Shown here: piece after piece, positions 8,977-18,241 of the stretch
Numbering within the stretch: position 1 is the first letter of the stretch
Layout: each line of letters starts with the position of its first letter
Origin: Tahibacter harae
GTDB taxonomy: Bacteria > Pseudomonadota > Gammaproteobacteria > Xanthomonadales > Rhodanobacteraceae
DNA length: 64,000 bases
NCBI RefSeq assembly: GCF_024437735.1
Contig: NZ_JANFQO010000025.1
Location: 1 to 64,000, forward strand
Direction: 5' to 3'
Translations under genes and position numbers: made by a program
The notes under the pieces: generated by a model
The model's input: the letters and a program-made list of their open reading frames with translations, nothing else
Databases searched by the model: none
What the model was told of the DNA's origin: nothing

Positions 8977-9733
8977 TGCGGACAGCATCCACGTGCTGAA
9001 CCAGCGCATCGACGAACTCATGCGCCAGCACGCCGGCCTGCTCAGCCGCCTGCAGCAGGACCAGCGCCGCAGCCGTCATCTGGGGCGTTCGGTCTGGCGC
9101 ATCGAGGAGGAAGCGCGCCGCCGCATCGCGCGCGAGCTGCACGACGGCGTCGGCCAGAATCTGGTCGCGCTGATGCGCCAGGTCGACACCATTGCCGCGG
9201 CCCTGCCGGACAGCGCCGCCGAAGGCCGTGCCGGCCTGCAGCGCCTGCGCGAGCTGGCCCAGCTCACCCTGGACGACACGCGCTCGCTCTCGCGCCTGCT
9301 GCGGCCGCAGATCCTCGACGACCTGGGCCTGGAGCCGGCCCTGCGCTGGCTCGCCCGCAGCGTCGAGGGGCTGGCGGTGGAGCTGGCGCTGGACACCCTG
9401 CCGGCGCTGGACGAGGAAGTTTCCACATTGCTGTTCCGCGTGGTGCAGGAAGCGCTGTCCAACGCCGCGCGGCATTCCCAGGCGCGCCGCGTGCGCGTGG
9501 CCCTGGGGCTGCAGACGCCGCATTGGCTACGTCTGGAAATCTGCGACGACGGCCGCGGCTGCGATCTGGCGCGGGCACTGGCGCGCGGCAGCGATGGTCA
9601 AAGCAGCGGTTTGGGCAGTATGCGCGACAGAGTCGACTTGTTCGAAGGCAAGTTAGATTTACAATCGAGCCCGGGTAAGGGTTTCAACATCTGCATCGAG
9701 CTGCCGCTGCGCGGCGTCGCAAGGGGCGAATGA
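8960..9733 (+). CDS. NarL-group sensor histidine kinase (soluble, HisKA_3)
   Basis: The 257-residue protein has a coiled-coil N-terminus, then the HisKA_3 dimerisation and phosphoacceptor box ARRRIARELHDGVGQNL with His61. A HATPase_c domain follows, with an N box (EALSNAARHSQA) and G boxes (CDDGRGC, GLGSMRDRV). There is no transmembrane or dedicated sensor domain, so it probably receives its input from another protein. The overlapping upstream kinase is the obvious candidate. It overlaps the response regulator gene by ATGA, the usual sign of a cognate pair. ATG 8960 places the start inside the kinase gene; the frame is open from 8846, but upstream residues do not look like protein. Confidence 0.9.
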   Translation: MTTAPDADSIHVLNQRIDELMRQHAGLLSRLQQDQRRSRHLGRSVWRIEEEARRRIARELHDGVGQNLVALMRQVDTIAAALPDSAAEGRAGLQRLRELAQLTLDDTRSLSRLLRPQILDDLGLEPALRWLARSVEGLAVELALDTLPALDEEVSTLLFRVVQEALSNAARHSQARRVRVALGLQTPHWLRLEICDDGRGCDLARALARGSDGQSSGLGSMRDRVDLFEGKLDLQSSPGKGFNICIELPLRGVARGE

Positions 9734-10371
9734 TGATCCGCGTGCTGGTTGCCGATGACCATACGATAGTGCGGGAAACCCTGGTCGCCGCGCTGGACGC
9801 CAGCGGCGAATGTCTGGTGGTGGGGCAGGCCGCCGACGGCATAGACGCCGTGGAACAGTGCCTGCGCCTGCATCCCGATATTGCAATAGTCGACATTTCG
9901 ATGCCGCGCCTGAACGGCATCGAGGTCGTGCGCCGCCTGCGCGCGGAACTGCCGCAGATGCGCATTCTGGTGCTGACCATGCATCAGGAAGAGGAATACG
10001 TGCTGCACATGCTGCGCGCCGGCGCCGCGGGCTACCTGCGCAAGGACGCCGCCATGGCCGAGCTGATCGAGGCGGTGCGCAGCCTGGGCAGCGGCGGCCT
10101 GCATTTCGGCGCCCACGCGACCCGCGCCATGGCCCTGCAGGTACAGCAGGCGCGGCCGATTCCCACCGATCCCTACCGCGACCTCAGCCCGCGCGAGCGC
10201 GAGGTGTTCCACCTTATCGTCGACGGCCTGACCACCAAGGAAATCGCCCTGCGCCTGGACATAGGCATCAAGACCGCGGAGAACCACCGCCAGCGCGTGT
10301 TCGCCAAGCTCGACGTGCGCAATGCCGCGGAACTGGTGCGCTATGCGGCGCGGCATCATCTGATCGATTGA
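9730..10371 (+). CDS. NarL/FixJ-type response regulator
   Basis: The 213-residue regulator has a receiver domain with acidic pocket ADD (residues 8-10), phospho-acceptor Asp55 in IVDISMP and conserved Lys105. It also has a LuxR-type helix-turn-helix (about 150-210: LSPREREVFHLIVDGLTTKEIA). It should be phosphorylated by the histidine kinase encoded immediately upstream and bind DNA. Translation is coupled through the ATGA overlap. It closes the signalling cluster, and a 628-bp spacer with repeats follows. Confidence 0.92.
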   Translation: MMIRVLVADDHTIVRETLVAALDASGECLVVGQAADGIDAVEQCLRLHPDIAIVDISMPRLNGIEVVRRLRAELPQMRILVLTMHQEEEYVLHMLRAGAAGYLRKDAAMAELIEAVRSLGSGGLHFGAHATRAMALQVQQARPIPTDPYRDLSPREREVFHLIVDGLTTKEIALRLDIGIKTAENHRQRVFAKLDVRNAAELVRYAARHHLID

Positions 10372-10999
10372 TGGCGTTGCCGTTCGGGGCGGCTCCGCTG
10401 TTGCGGAGGGGCGTCGAGTCCGGTGGTTTTGCGTTGCGGCGATGATGGGGCTGCCATCGATGGCGGTTCCGCGTGGCGTGAAGAACCGGCGCTCGGTTCG
10501 ATGGGGGAAAAGTCGCCGTAGGGCTCCCTGGCTCCCGTGAGGGAAGAGGGCGTCGCGGATGTTCACAATGGCGATAGTGCAGGAATTCCGCGGTGTGGAT
10601 CGTTTGCGGGCTGCCGCGAAAACCAGGGCTGGTCGGTGGGCTGGAGCGTTGCTCCCTCCCGACCCCCAGCGGAGCTTGGGGAAGAGGGCTCAAAGCCTTT
10701 GGTTGCCTCTGACTGACTCTGTCCCGGAAGAGACTCGAAGCCTTTGGCTCCCTCTCCCCCGACTCCGTCGGGGGAGAGGGTTGGGGTGAGGGGGAAGCGC
10801 CAAAAACCGCGGCAGCGCCTGGATTTCCGCCGTCAAGGAACCGCCGCCCGCAGCCTTGCAGCCAGTCCTGCCGACAATCAGGATCGCTTCGCCCGCTGCT
10901 GTATCGCTCTTGCTCCTGCCGGACCACTCTTGCTTCTGTTGCAAAAATGATCCTGTTGTCAACACGAAAACAATCCGGCGCGCCGCAGCGACTCCGCAA
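10372..10999. other. Gene-free spacer with REP-like repeats
   Basis: No convincing coding frame lies between the response regulator and ccmI. The stretch holds a run of diverged REP-like units at 10650-10794, described separately. The rest has no feature I can support. It is a convergent gene boundary, so it may act as a bidirectional termination zone. Confidence 0.6.
10650..10794. repeat. Tandem REP-like palindromic units (three, two degenerate)
   Basis: The best unit is at 10750-10794: CCCTCTCCCCC, a short loop, then GGGGGAGAGGG followed by TTGGGGTGAGGGGG. Two diverged units precede it (about 10650-10690 and 10691-10735), and the last two share AGCCTTTGG immediately upstream. The same hairpin plus GTGAGGGGG tail recurs at 37013-37072 (inverted) and 55425-55469. 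Such hairpins are common intergenic REP-type elements in proteobacteria. Confidence 0.75.
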
Positions 11000-12301
11000 T
11001 CAGGGCACGACCTGATCTATCACCAGCCGCACCGGTGCGCGCGTCTTGACGTCGACCGGCGCCGACAGCGTCTGCAGGTCGCCGCTCTGCGCCCGGGGAT
11101 TGCCGCTGGCGGAAATGCGCGCGCCGACCACGACCTGGGGAAACTGCGAGAGCTTCATGTTGGGCAGCATGCCCATTTCCTCGGTCAGCACGACCTTGGC
11201 CGGCAGATCGGACACACTCAGGCGCTGCACCGCCAGCGGCATGGGCGGGCCGCTGGCGGCGCGGGCGAACACGAACAGGCTGGCGCCGGCCGGTGCCTGC
11301 TCGCGCAGTTTGGGATCCAGCGAGACTTCCACGGCGATGCGGATAGCGTCCGCGGCTTCGCTGCCGGCCGGCGCACTTGCGTCCTGGCTCGCAGGCTTTT
11401 CCTTGGCGGCGGGCGCTGCGCCGGCGGCTGCAGTTTCTGCACCGGTTTGGGCCGCGCCGGTCGCCGGCGTCGTGCCGGCGCCGGCAACCAGCCCGCCGCG
11501 CTGGCGCGCATCGGCGATCTGATTCTCCAGCGAGGCGCGCGCCTCGGCCTGGGGCGGCAGCAGCGTGCGCAGGCGTTCCCAGAAATCCACCGCGGCGGCG
11601 TAGTTCTGCTGCTGGTATTCGGCGATGCCGAGCAGCCACAGCGCGCGCTGGTGATCGGGCGTGCTCTTGAGCGCGCGCTCCAGCAGTTCGCGTGCCTGGC
11701 CCTGGATGCGGCGGTTCTCGCCGGCCAGGGCCAGTGCTTCGGCGTAGTCGACCTGCACGTCGGCATTGTCCGGCGCGCGGTCGTAGGCGTTCTTCAGCGC
11801 ATCGCGCGCATCGGCGAAGCGTTCCATGGCCTTGTAGCTGCGGCCCAGCAGCATCCAGCCCTCGACGTCGTCCGGGCTGGCCTTGAGCTTGGTGAGCAGG
11901 CCCTCGACCGCGGCCTGCATGTCCGGGCCGGCCTGGCCTTCCGCCGCCGCGGCGGCGGCCATGCGCACCGGATCCATGGCGTGCACATTGCCCAGCGACA
12001 GGTACAGCGCGATCGCCCCGGCCGGCAGCAGCAACAGGGTGAGCAGCGCGCTGACGAAGGCGCCGCGGGTGCGCGGCGGCGCGGCGTCGGCGGACGTGGT
12101 TTCGGCGTCGAGGGCGGCGCGCTTGGCGGCATGTTCCTCGGCGTTAATGACGCCGGCGGCCAGGGCCTCGTCCAGCGCGCGGCGGCGCTGCAGCTGGCGC
12201 GCCTGTGCGCCGCCGCGGTCATGCCGCAGCAGCGGCAGCAGCACGCAGGCCAGGGCGGCCAGCAGCATCAGGCCGGCCAGCAGTACGAATGCGGTGTTCA
12301 C
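11000..12301 (-). CDS. ccmI: Cytochrome c maturation protein CcmI
   Basis: CcmI (CycH) is a membrane TPR protein that delivers apocytochrome c to the CcmF/CcmH heme ligation complex. The 433 residues carry an N-terminal membrane segment (FVLLAGLMLLAALACVLLPLL), a cytoplasmic loop, a second segment near residue 82-102, then periplasmic TPR repeats (about 125-270). An Ala-rich linker and a C-terminal beta domain follow (from about 320). The start is GTG 12301, overlapping the ccmH stop as GTGA. It is the last gene of the ccmABCDEFGHI operon. Confidence 0.93.
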   Translation of the reverse strand: MNTAFVLLAGLMLLAALACVLLPLLRHDRGGAQARQLQRRRALDEALAAGVINAEEHAAKRAALDAETTSADAAPPRTRGAFVSALLTLLLLPAGAIALYLSLGNVHAMDPVRMAAAAAAEGQAGPDMQAAVEGLLTKLKASPDDVEGWMLLGRSYKAMERFADARDALKNAYDRAPDNADVQVDYAEALALAGENRRIQGQARELLERALKSTPDHQRALWLLGIAEYQQQNYAAAVDFWERLRTLLPPQAEARASLENQIADARQRGGLVAGAGTTPATGAAQTGAETAAAGAAPAAKEKPASQDASAPAGSEAADAIRIAVEVSLDPKLREQAPAGASLFVFARAASGPPMPLAVQRLSVSDLPAKVVLTEEMGMLPNMKLSQFPQVVVGARISASGNPRAQSGDLQTLSAPVDVKTRAPVRLVIDQVVP

Positions 12302-12747
12302 CAGTCTTCCTCCTCGCGCGCGGCGGTGGGGCTTGCGGCCTGGGCCGCGGCCGCGCGGGCACGCCGCCGCACCAGCGCGAACACCACGCCGGCGCCGGCG
12401 CCCAGCAGCAGCAGCGGGCCGAACCAGAGCAGCCAGGTAGAGCCGCTCAGCGGCGGGTCGTACAGCACGTAGCGCGAATAGCGTTCGACCAGGTAATCCT
12501 TGATCTGCGCATCGGTCTTGCCGGCGCGCAGTTGCTCAAACACCTCGCGGCGCAGGTCGCCGGCCAGGCCGGCATCGGAATCGGCCAGGTTCTGGTTCTG
12601 GCAGACCAGGCAGCGCAGCTGGCGGGTCAGGTGCTGGAAGCGTTTTTCCTCGGCCGCATCCTTGAATTCCAGCGGCTGCACGGCGTGGGCGGCCAGCGGC
12701 AGCAACAGGCAGAACAGCAAGGCCCGCAGCAGGAAGCGGCGACTCAT
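12298..12747 (-). CDS. ccmH: Cytochrome c maturation protein CcmH (CcmH/CycL type)
   Basis: CcmH is a periplasm-facing, membrane-anchored thiol reductant of the apocytochrome CxxCH motif. The 149-residue protein has a signal peptide (LLRALLFCLLLPLAAHA), the redox motif LRCLVCQNQNLADSDAGLA with two Cys, the three-helix fold and a C-terminal membrane helix (WLLWFGPLLLLGAGAGVVFAL). Only the short form is present, as expected when a separate CcmI exists. ATG 12747 is chosen over longer in-frame starts because the signal peptide begins there. It overlaps ccmG by four bases. Confidence 0.94.
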   Translation of the reverse strand: MSRRFLLRALLFCLLLPLAAHAVQPLEFKDAAEEKRFQHLTRQLRCLVCQNQNLADSDAGLAGDLRREVFEQLRAGKTDAQIKDYLVERYSRYVLYDPPLSGSTWLLWFGPLLLLGAGAGVVFALVRRRARAAAAQAASPTAAREEEDW

Positions 12748-13298
12748 GGCGCGGCCCCCGGCTTGCCGCCGCGCAATTGCGCAATCGCCGGCTTCAGCGT
12801 CTTTTCCACATAGTCCGGCGTCAGCGCGCCGATGCGTTTGAGCCGGATCACGCCGGCGGCGTCGACCAGGAAGGTCTCCGGCGCGCCGTACACGCCGAAG
12901 TCGATCGCGGTGCGGCCCTGGGCGTCGGCCACGATCACATCGTAGGGATTGCCGAAGCGGGCCAGCCAGGCGTTGGCGTCGGCGGGATCGTCCTTCCAGT
13001 TGTAGCCGACCAGGGGCAGGTCCAGCTCCTTGGCGTAGCGGACCAGCACCGGATGCTCGTCCACGCAGCTGGGACACCAGCTGCCGAATACGTTGAGCAG
13101 GTAGGGCTTGCCCTTGAGATCGGCGCTGCCGAAGTTGCGCGCGGGATCGTTCAGCAGCGGCAGGCTGAAAGCGGGGGCCGGCTTGTCGATCAGCGGCGAG
13201 GGCACTTCGCGCTGGTCGTGGTACATGTTCCAGGTCAGGCCGAAGCCGAGCAGGCCGGCCAGCAGCAGGAAGGCGATCAGCGGGATCAGCCGGGCCAT
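12744..13298 (-). CDS. ccmG: Thiol:disulfide oxidoreductase CcmG (DsbE)
   Basis: This 184-residue periplasmic thioredoxin-fold protein is anchored by an N-terminal helix (IPLIAFLLLAGLLGFGLTW). The active site is FGSWCPSC, and the conserved Glu/Pro region GVYGAPETFLVD carries the cis-proline loop. It keeps apocytochrome or CcmH cysteines reduced for heme attachment, receiving electrons from DsbD-type proteins. It sits between ccmF and ccmH; its ATG overlaps the ccmF stop. Confidence 0.95.
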   Translation of the reverse strand: MARLIPLIAFLLLAGLLGFGLTWNMYHDQREVPSPLIDKPAPAFSLPLLNDPARNFGSADLKGKPYLLNVFGSWCPSCVDEHPVLVRYAKELDLPLVGYNWKDDPADANAWLARFGNPYDVIVADAQGRTAIDFGVYGAPETFLVDAAGVIRLKRIGALTPDYVEKTLKPAIAQLRGGKPGAAP

Positions 13299-15298
13299 CA
13301 GACGGGCTCCTGCGCGGTTGCGGCGGCGGCCAGCGGCGCAGGCTGCGCCGCCGCGGGCGCAGCCGGCTGGGCGTCGCGCGCCAGGGCCAGGCTGCGGAAG
13401 CGGCGGTCGCCGGCGGCGATGAATCCGCCCAGCATCATCAGCAGCGCCCCCAGCCAGATCCAGCGCACGAAGGGTTTGACATAGACGCGGACGGACCAGG
13501 CACCGTCATTGCCCACCGGCTCGCCCAGGGCGACGTAGATGTCGCGGCTGAAGCCCGGGTCGATGGCCGATTCGGTCTGCACCTGGCCGCGCAGGTAGCG
13601 GCGCTTCTGCGGATGCAGGGTGGCGACGGTCGTGCCGTCCTTGCTCACCACGACGGTGCCGGCGTCGGCCTCGTAATTCGGGCCCTGGGCGTGCCGGGCG
13701 CCTTCAAAGCGGAAATCCAGCGTGCCTATGCGCACGCTTTCGCCGGGGGCGAAGCGCAGGTCGCGCTCGATGCCGGTGGACTCGGTCACCAGCACGCCGG
13801 CGACGAACACGGCCACGCCGAAATGCGCGCAGATCATGCCCAGCATTTCCGGCGTATAGCGCCGTCCCGGCGGCGCATGGCGCCAGCGCGACAGGGCATA
13901 CAGCGCGATGCCGATGCCGACCCACAGCGCCAGCGCCACACCGATCACCGCCTTGAACGGCAGCTCGCCGGCCAGCAGCAGCGCCGCAACCGCGGCGACC
14001 ACAGCCAGGCCCAGCGCCGGCCGCAGCGAACGCAGTGCCGCGCCCAGGTTGCCCTGGCGCCATTTCAGGAACGGTCCGAACGGCAGCAGCACCACCACCG
14101 GCGCCATCAGCAGGGTGAACATGAAGCCGAAGTAGGGCGGCCCCACCGAGATGCGGCCGGCGTCCAGCGCCTCGCCCAGCAGCGGATACAAGGTGCCCAG
14201 CAGCACCATCATCGCGGCGATGGAAAACAGCAGGTTATTGATCAGCAGCAAAGTGTCGCGGCTGACTCCGGCGAAGGGCTCGCCGCCGGCGACCTTGGGC
14301 GCGCGCACGGCGTAGATCGCCAGCGAGCCGCCGACCACCACTACCAGGAAGATCAGCACGAACAGACCGCGCTGCGGATCGCTGGCGAAGGCATGCACCG
14401 AGGTCAGCACGCCTGAGCGCACCAGGAAAGTGCCCAGCAGCGACAGCGAGAACGCGGCGATGGCCAGCAGCAGGGTCCAGGCACGGAAGGAGCCGCGTTT
14501 CTCGGTCACTGCCTGGGAGTGGATCAGCGCGGTGCCGACCAGCCAGGGCATGAAGGAGGCGTTCTCCACCGGATCCCAGAACCACCAGCCGCCCCAGCCC
14601 AGTTCGTAGTACGCCCACCAGGAACCCAGGGCTATGCCCAGGGTGAGGAAGGCCCAGGCGATATTGGTCCACGGCCGCGCCCAGCGCACCCAGGCCACAT
14701 CCAGCGCACCGCCCAGCAGCGCGGCGATGGCGAAGGCGAAGGCGACGGAGAAGCCCACGTAGCCCATGTACAGCATGGGCGGATGCACGATCAGGCCGAA
14801 GTCCTGCAGCAGCGGATTGAGGTCGTTGCCCTCGGCCAGCGCCGGCACATGGCGCAGGAAGGGATTGGAGGTGAGCAGGGTGAACAGCAGGAAGCCCACG
14901 CTGACGAAACCCAGCACGCCGATCACGCGCGCCATGAACACCTCGGGCAGGCGCCGGCTGAATGCGGCGACGGCAACGGTCCAGAAATTGAGTATCAGTA
15001 TCCACAGCAGCAGCGAGCCCTCGTGCGCGCCCCAGACTGCGGAGAAGCGGTAATACCAGGGCAGGGCCGAATTGGAATTCTGCGCCACGTAGGCGACCGA
15101 GAAGTCCTGTTCCAGGAACGCCACCGTCAGCAGCGCAAACGCGATGGCGACGAACACCGCCTGGCCCGCCGCCGCCGGCCGCGCCGTCGCCAGCAGGGCC
15201 GCATTGCCGCGCCAGGCGCCGAGCAGCGGCAGCACGGTCTGAGCGATGGCCAGCAGCAGGGCCAGGATCAGGGCGAATTGGCCGAGTTCAGGCAGCAT
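13298..15298 (-). CDS. ccmF: Heme lyase subunit CcmF
   Basis: CcmF is the large integral membrane core of the cytochrome c heme ligation complex. The 666-residue protein has many membrane helices and the tryptophan-rich WWD segment (GWGGWWFWDPVENASFMPWL) that presents heme, with conserved His residues around it. Length is in the normal range for CcmF. ATG 15298 is 77 bases from the ccmE stop, the largest gap among these overlapping or closely spaced genes apart from none larger. The C-terminus is Ala/Pro-rich and probably cytoplasmic. Confidence 0.96.
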   Translation of the reverse strand: MLPELGQFALILALLLAIAQTVLPLLGAWRGNAALLATARPAAAGQAVFVAIAFALLTVAFLEQDFSVAYVAQNSNSALPWYYRFSAVWGAHEGSLLLWILILNFWTVAVAAFSRRLPEVFMARVIGVLGFVSVGFLLFTLLTSNPFLRHVPALAEGNDLNPLLQDFGLIVHPPMLYMGYVGFSVAFAFAIAALLGGALDVAWVRWARPWTNIAWAFLTLGIALGSWWAYYELGWGGWWFWDPVENASFMPWLVGTALIHSQAVTEKRGSFRAWTLLLAIAAFSLSLLGTFLVRSGVLTSVHAFASDPQRGLFVLIFLVVVVGGSLAIYAVRAPKVAGGEPFAGVSRDTLLLINNLLFSIAAMMVLLGTLYPLLGEALDAGRISVGPPYFGFMFTLLMAPVVVLLPFGPFLKWRQGNLGAALRSLRPALGLAVVAAVAALLLAGELPFKAVIGVALALWVGIGIALYALSRWRHAPPGRRYTPEMLGMICAHFGVAVFVAGVLVTESTGIERDLRFAPGESVRIGTLDFRFEGARHAQGPNYEADAGTVVVSKDGTTVATLHPQKRRYLRGQVQTESAIDPGFSRDIYVALGEPVGNDGAWSVRVYVKPFVRWIWLGALLMMLGGFIAAGDRRFRSLALARDAQPAAPAAAQPAPLAAAATAQEPV

Positions 15299-15375
15299 GG
15301 TTTGCGTTTGCCTCTGTCAGCACCGCCGATGCGGCGCGGGTTGGGTAGCGTGCCGCCCGCGCGGGCGGCCGTGGA

Positions 15376-15849
15376 TCATTTCGCCTCGGACTTGGCCTTG
15401 CCCGCCGCTTCCGGCACCGAATGTTTCTCGTGCGCCTTGGCCATCGCCTCCTTCACATCCCGCGGCACGTAGTTCTCGTCGTGCTTGGCCAGTACTTCGG
15501 TCGCGACGAAATGCTTGCCCTGCAGGGTGCCGGTGGCGATCACCGACTGCTTCTCGCGGAACAGGTCGGGCAGGATGCCGTTGTATTCCACCGGCAGTTC
15601 GGCGTCGCCGTCGGTGACGGTGAAGCTGACCTTTAGCGAATCGCTGGAGCGCTGGATGGAGCCGCCCTTGACCATGCCGCCGAGGCGGAAGCGCGCCTCC
15701 GCCGGCACCTTGCCGCCGAGCACTTCGACCGGCGTGTAGAGATAGGTCATGTTCTGCTGCAGCGCGAGCACGGTCAGCGCCGCGGCGATGCCGACCGCGC
15801 CCAGGATCAGCGAAATCACGATCAGGCGGCGTTTGCGCGTGGGGTTCAT
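15376..15849 (-). CDS. ccmE: Heme chaperone CcmE
   Basis: CcmE binds heme covalently through a His and carries it from CcmABCD to CcmF. The 157-residue protein has an N-terminal membrane anchor ([20 protein letters not shown]), an OB-fold beta barrel, and the heme-binding stretch [11 protein letters not shown] with the conserved His and Tyr. ATG 15849 overlaps the ccmD stop by four bases. The C-terminal tail is Lys/Ala-rich, as in many relatives. Confidence 0.95.
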   Translation of the reverse strand: MNPTRKRRLIVISLILGAVGIAAALTVLALQQNMTYLYTPVEVLGGKVPAEARFRLGGMVKGGSIQRSSDSLKVSFTVTDGDAELPVEYNGILPDLFREKQSVIATGTLQGKHFVATEVLAKHDENYVPRDVKEAMAKAHEKHSVPEAAGKAKSEAK

Positions 15850-16022
15850 GCGGATTCCTCGTTGCGTTTCTGCGCCCGCTTCAGGCGGCCGCGCAGTTCG
15901 CGCAGCACACGGCGGCGCTTGACCAGCGGGGCAGCCGCGTCGATGCCCAGCACGACGAAGAACACGGCCAGGGAGCCCCACACGTAGGCGCCGTAGCCGC
16001 CCATGGCGAAGAACTCGCTCAT
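15846..16022 (-). CDS. ccmD: Heme exporter accessory protein CcmD
   Basis: This 58-residue protein has one membrane helix ([18 protein letters not shown]) followed by a basic tail, and begins [15 protein letters not shown], typical of CcmD. CcmD helps release holo-CcmE from the CcmABC complex. It is nested by four-base overlaps between ccmC and ccmE. The reading frame is open much further upstream inside ccmC, but that part is antisense to nothing and is only a shadow. Confidence 0.9.
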   Translation of the reverse strand: MSEFFAMGGYGAYVWGSLAVFFVVLGIDAAAPLVKRRRVLRELRGRLKRAQKRNEESA

Positions 16023-16777
16023 GCGGAGGTCTCCTCGGCCAGGGCGATCTGGCGCGCCCAGTCCTTGCCCGATTCCAGCTCCAGCAGATCGACGCGGGCG
16101 CGCGACAGCAGGCTGGCGGCGAACGCGAACTTGGTCGCCACCGCCATGATCAGCAGCGGCCAGAGCATGCGGCTGTCGATCAGCGAAGGACCGAACAGTT
16201 TCACCGTCGAGCCCTGGTGCAGGGTGTTCCACCACTTCACCGAGAAATGCACGATGGGCAGGTTGACGATGCCGATGAGGGCGAGGAAGGCGGCGGCGCG
16301 CGCGGCCTGGCGGCGGTCCTCGATGGCGTGGTACAGGCCGATCACGCCCAGGTACAGGAACAGCAGTACCAGTTCGGAGGTCAGGCGCGCGTCCCAGGTC
16401 CACCAGGTGCCCCACATGGGCTTGCCCCAGAGCGAGCCGGTGGCCAGGCAGATGAAGGTGAAGGCGGCGCCGACCGGCGCGGCGGCCATGGCCAGTATTT
16501 CCGACAGCTTGATGCGCCAGACCAGGGCGATGAAGCCGTTCACCGCCATGAAGAAATAGATGAAGAGGCTCATCCAGGCGCTGGGCACGTGGATGTAGAT
16601 GATGCGGAAGGCGTCGCTCTGCTGGTAATCCGGCGGCGCCAGCACCAGGCCGCCGTACAGTCCCGCCGCGATGCCGATGGCGGCCAGGCCCCACAGCCAC
16701 GGCAGCAGGCGGCCGGCCAGCCGGTAGAAATACGGCGGCGAGCCGAGCTTGTGGAACCAGAGTACGAGTGGATTCAT
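16019..16777 (-). CDS. ccmC: Heme exporter membrane protein CcmC
   Basis: CcmC loads heme onto CcmE on the periplasmic side. The 252-residue protein has six predicted membrane helices and the WWD-type signature [18 protein letters not shown] flanked by conserved His residues. I place the start at ATG 16777 ([15 protein letters not shown]), which matches the usual family N-terminus. A GTG four codons upstream is possible. It overlaps ccmD by four bases at its end. Confidence 0.95.
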   Translation of the reverse strand: MNPLVLWFHKLGSPPYFYRLAGRLLPWLWGLAAIGIAAGLYGGLVLAPPDYQQSDAFRIIYIHVPSAWMSLFIYFFMAVNGFIALVWRIKLSEILAMAAAPVGAAFTFICLATGSLWGKPMWGTWWTWDARLTSELVLLFLYLGVIGLYHAIEDRRQAARAAAFLALIGIVNLPIVHFSVKWWNTLHQGSTVKLFGPSLIDSRMLWPLLIMAVATKFAFAASLLSRARVDLLELESGKDWARQIALAEETSA

Positions 16778-16823
16778 GGATTCGTGCACATGGAGTTATG
16801 CCGTCGCCGCAGCGTCCTCGCCG

Positions 16824-17507
16824 TCAGCTCAGCGAAATCCGCAGCGCCGCGGCGCAGGCCAGCGGCGCCAGCACCAGCGCCAGCACCAGCGCCGCGCCCA
16901 GCCACAGCAGCGGCGCGGCGACCGGCAAACCCTGCTGCGCCGCATCGCAGGCGCCGGCGGCGAAGATCAGCACCGGCACATACAAAGGCAGCACCAGCAG
17001 CGCCAGGAGCATACCAGAGCGGCGCATGCCGACCGTGAGGGCGACGCAGACCGCACCGATCAGACTCAGCAGCGGTGTGGACAGGGCCAGCGCCGCCATC
17101 AGCGTGCCCAGTACCTGGGGCGGCAGGAACAGCAGCTCGCCCAGCAGCGGCGCGGCCAGCAGCAGCGGCAGGGCCGTGGTCAGCCAGTGCACGGCGATCT
17201 TGCAGGCCAGCAGCAGCGGCAGCGGATGCGGCGACAGCACCAGCTGTTCCAGCGAGCCGTCTTCCAGATCGGAGCGGAACAGCGCGTCCAGCGACAGCAG
17301 TCCCGCCAGCAGCAGCGCGACCAGTACGGTGCCGGCGGCGATGCGGCCCAGCATCTGCGGTTCCGGCCCCAGCGCGAACGGGAACAGCATGATGACCATG
17401 ACCGCGAACAGGGCCGGATTCAGCGCATCGCCGCGGCGGCGCCAGAGCAGGGCGAGATCGCGCACGATCAGGGCGCGGCAGGCGCCCAGGGCGGTGCCGT
17501 GGCTCAT
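16824..17507 (-). CDS. ccmB: Heme exporter ABC permease CcmB
   Basis: CcmB is the membrane partner of the CcmA ATPase. The 227-residue protein has six hydrophobic segments and the conserved N-terminal RDLALLWRRRGDALNP and LSLDALFRSDLEDGSLEQLVLSP stretches of the family. ATG 17507 overlaps the ccmA stop by four bases. The frame is open upstream across ccmA, but the true start is clear from homology to the CcmB N-terminus. Confidence 0.95.
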   Translation of the reverse strand: MSHGTALGACRALIVRDLALLWRRRGDALNPALFAVMVIMLFPFALGPEPQMLGRIAAGTVLVALLLAGLLSLDALFRSDLEDGSLEQLVLSPHPLPLLLACKIAVHWLTTALPLLLAAPLLGELLFLPPQVLGTLMAALALSTPLLSLIGAVCVALTVGMRRSGMLLALLVLPLYVPVLIFAAGACDAAQQGLPVAAPLLWLGAALVLALVLAPLACAAALRISLS

Positions 17508-18163
17508 GCGGCCTTCTCCGCCGGCGCATGCAGCTGCAGGCGCCGCGGCGTGCCCGAGGTATAAGCATAGGCACCGTGGGAAGTAATCAGCGCCGCGCCG
17601 CCGCGCAGCGCGTGTACTTCGAGCAGCCGATTGACCAGGGCCATGCCTTCGCGGTCGAGATTGGCGTAGGGCTCGTCCAGCAGCCACAGCGCCGCCGGCA
17701 CCAGCAGCAGGCGGGCCAGCGCGACGCGCTTCTTCTGCCCGGCCGAGAGCTGGCGCAGCGGTACGTCCTCGTAGCCGTCCAGGCCCACGCTCTTGAGCGC
17801 GTGGTGCGGCGTGATGCCCGGCCGCAGCCCGCCCAGGCCGATGGCGAAGCGCAGGTTCTGCAAAGGCGACAATTCCGCTTTTATACCGAGCAGATGGCCG
17901 AGCAGGGCGACCTGGTGCGACAGCCGCGCCAGGGTCAGCGGCTCGCCGTTGAGCAACACTGAGCCGGCTGAGGGCGCGAGCAGGCCGGACAGCACCTTGA
18001 GCAGGGTGGTCTTGCCGCTGCCGTTGTCGCCTTCGATCAGTACCACTTCGCCGGGATACAGCGCGAAGTCCAGCGGCCCGAAGATGGGCTCGTCGTTGCG
18101 CAGGTAAGCGAGGCCGCGCGCCTGCAGCAGGGCGGGCGCCTCCAGGGGGGCGGGGGAATTCAT
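17504..18163 (-). CDS. ccmA: Heme exporter ABC ATPase CcmA
   Basis: CcmA is the cytosolic ATPase that drives release of holo-CcmE. The 219 residues include Walker A GDNGSGKTTLL, the ABC signature LSAGQKKRVALARLLL, Walker B LWLLDEPYANLD and the switch His in ITSHG. It is the first gene of the nine-gene ccm operon; the promoter should lie in 18164-18241, although I see no strong box there. Confidence 0.96.
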   Translation of the reverse strand: MNSPAPLEAPALLQARGLAYLRNDEPIFGPLDFALYPGEVVLIEGDNGSGKTTLLKVLSGLLAPSAGSVLLNGEPLTLARLSHQVALLGHLLGIKAELSPLQNLRFAIGLGGLRPGITPHHALKSVGLDGYEDVPLRQLSAGQKKRVALARLLLVPAALWLLDEPYANLDREGMALVNRLLEVHALRGGAALITSHGAYAYTSGTPRRLQLHAPAEKAA

Positions 18164-18241
18164 GCGGGCGCAATCCTACCTGCGCGGGGCGGCGCTTGCC
18201 ATGCACCGTGGCATTGCGCCGCAGGCGCGGCCGGCCTGCGC

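Noticed and set aside
4918-9021. 1367-residue minus-strand open frame
   Set aside because: It lies opposite the FHA-GAF and kinase genes, which have clear catalytic motifs; the antisense product has none.
10856-12472. 538-residue plus-strand frame
   Set aside because: It is antisense to ccmI, whose TPR and membrane features are clear.
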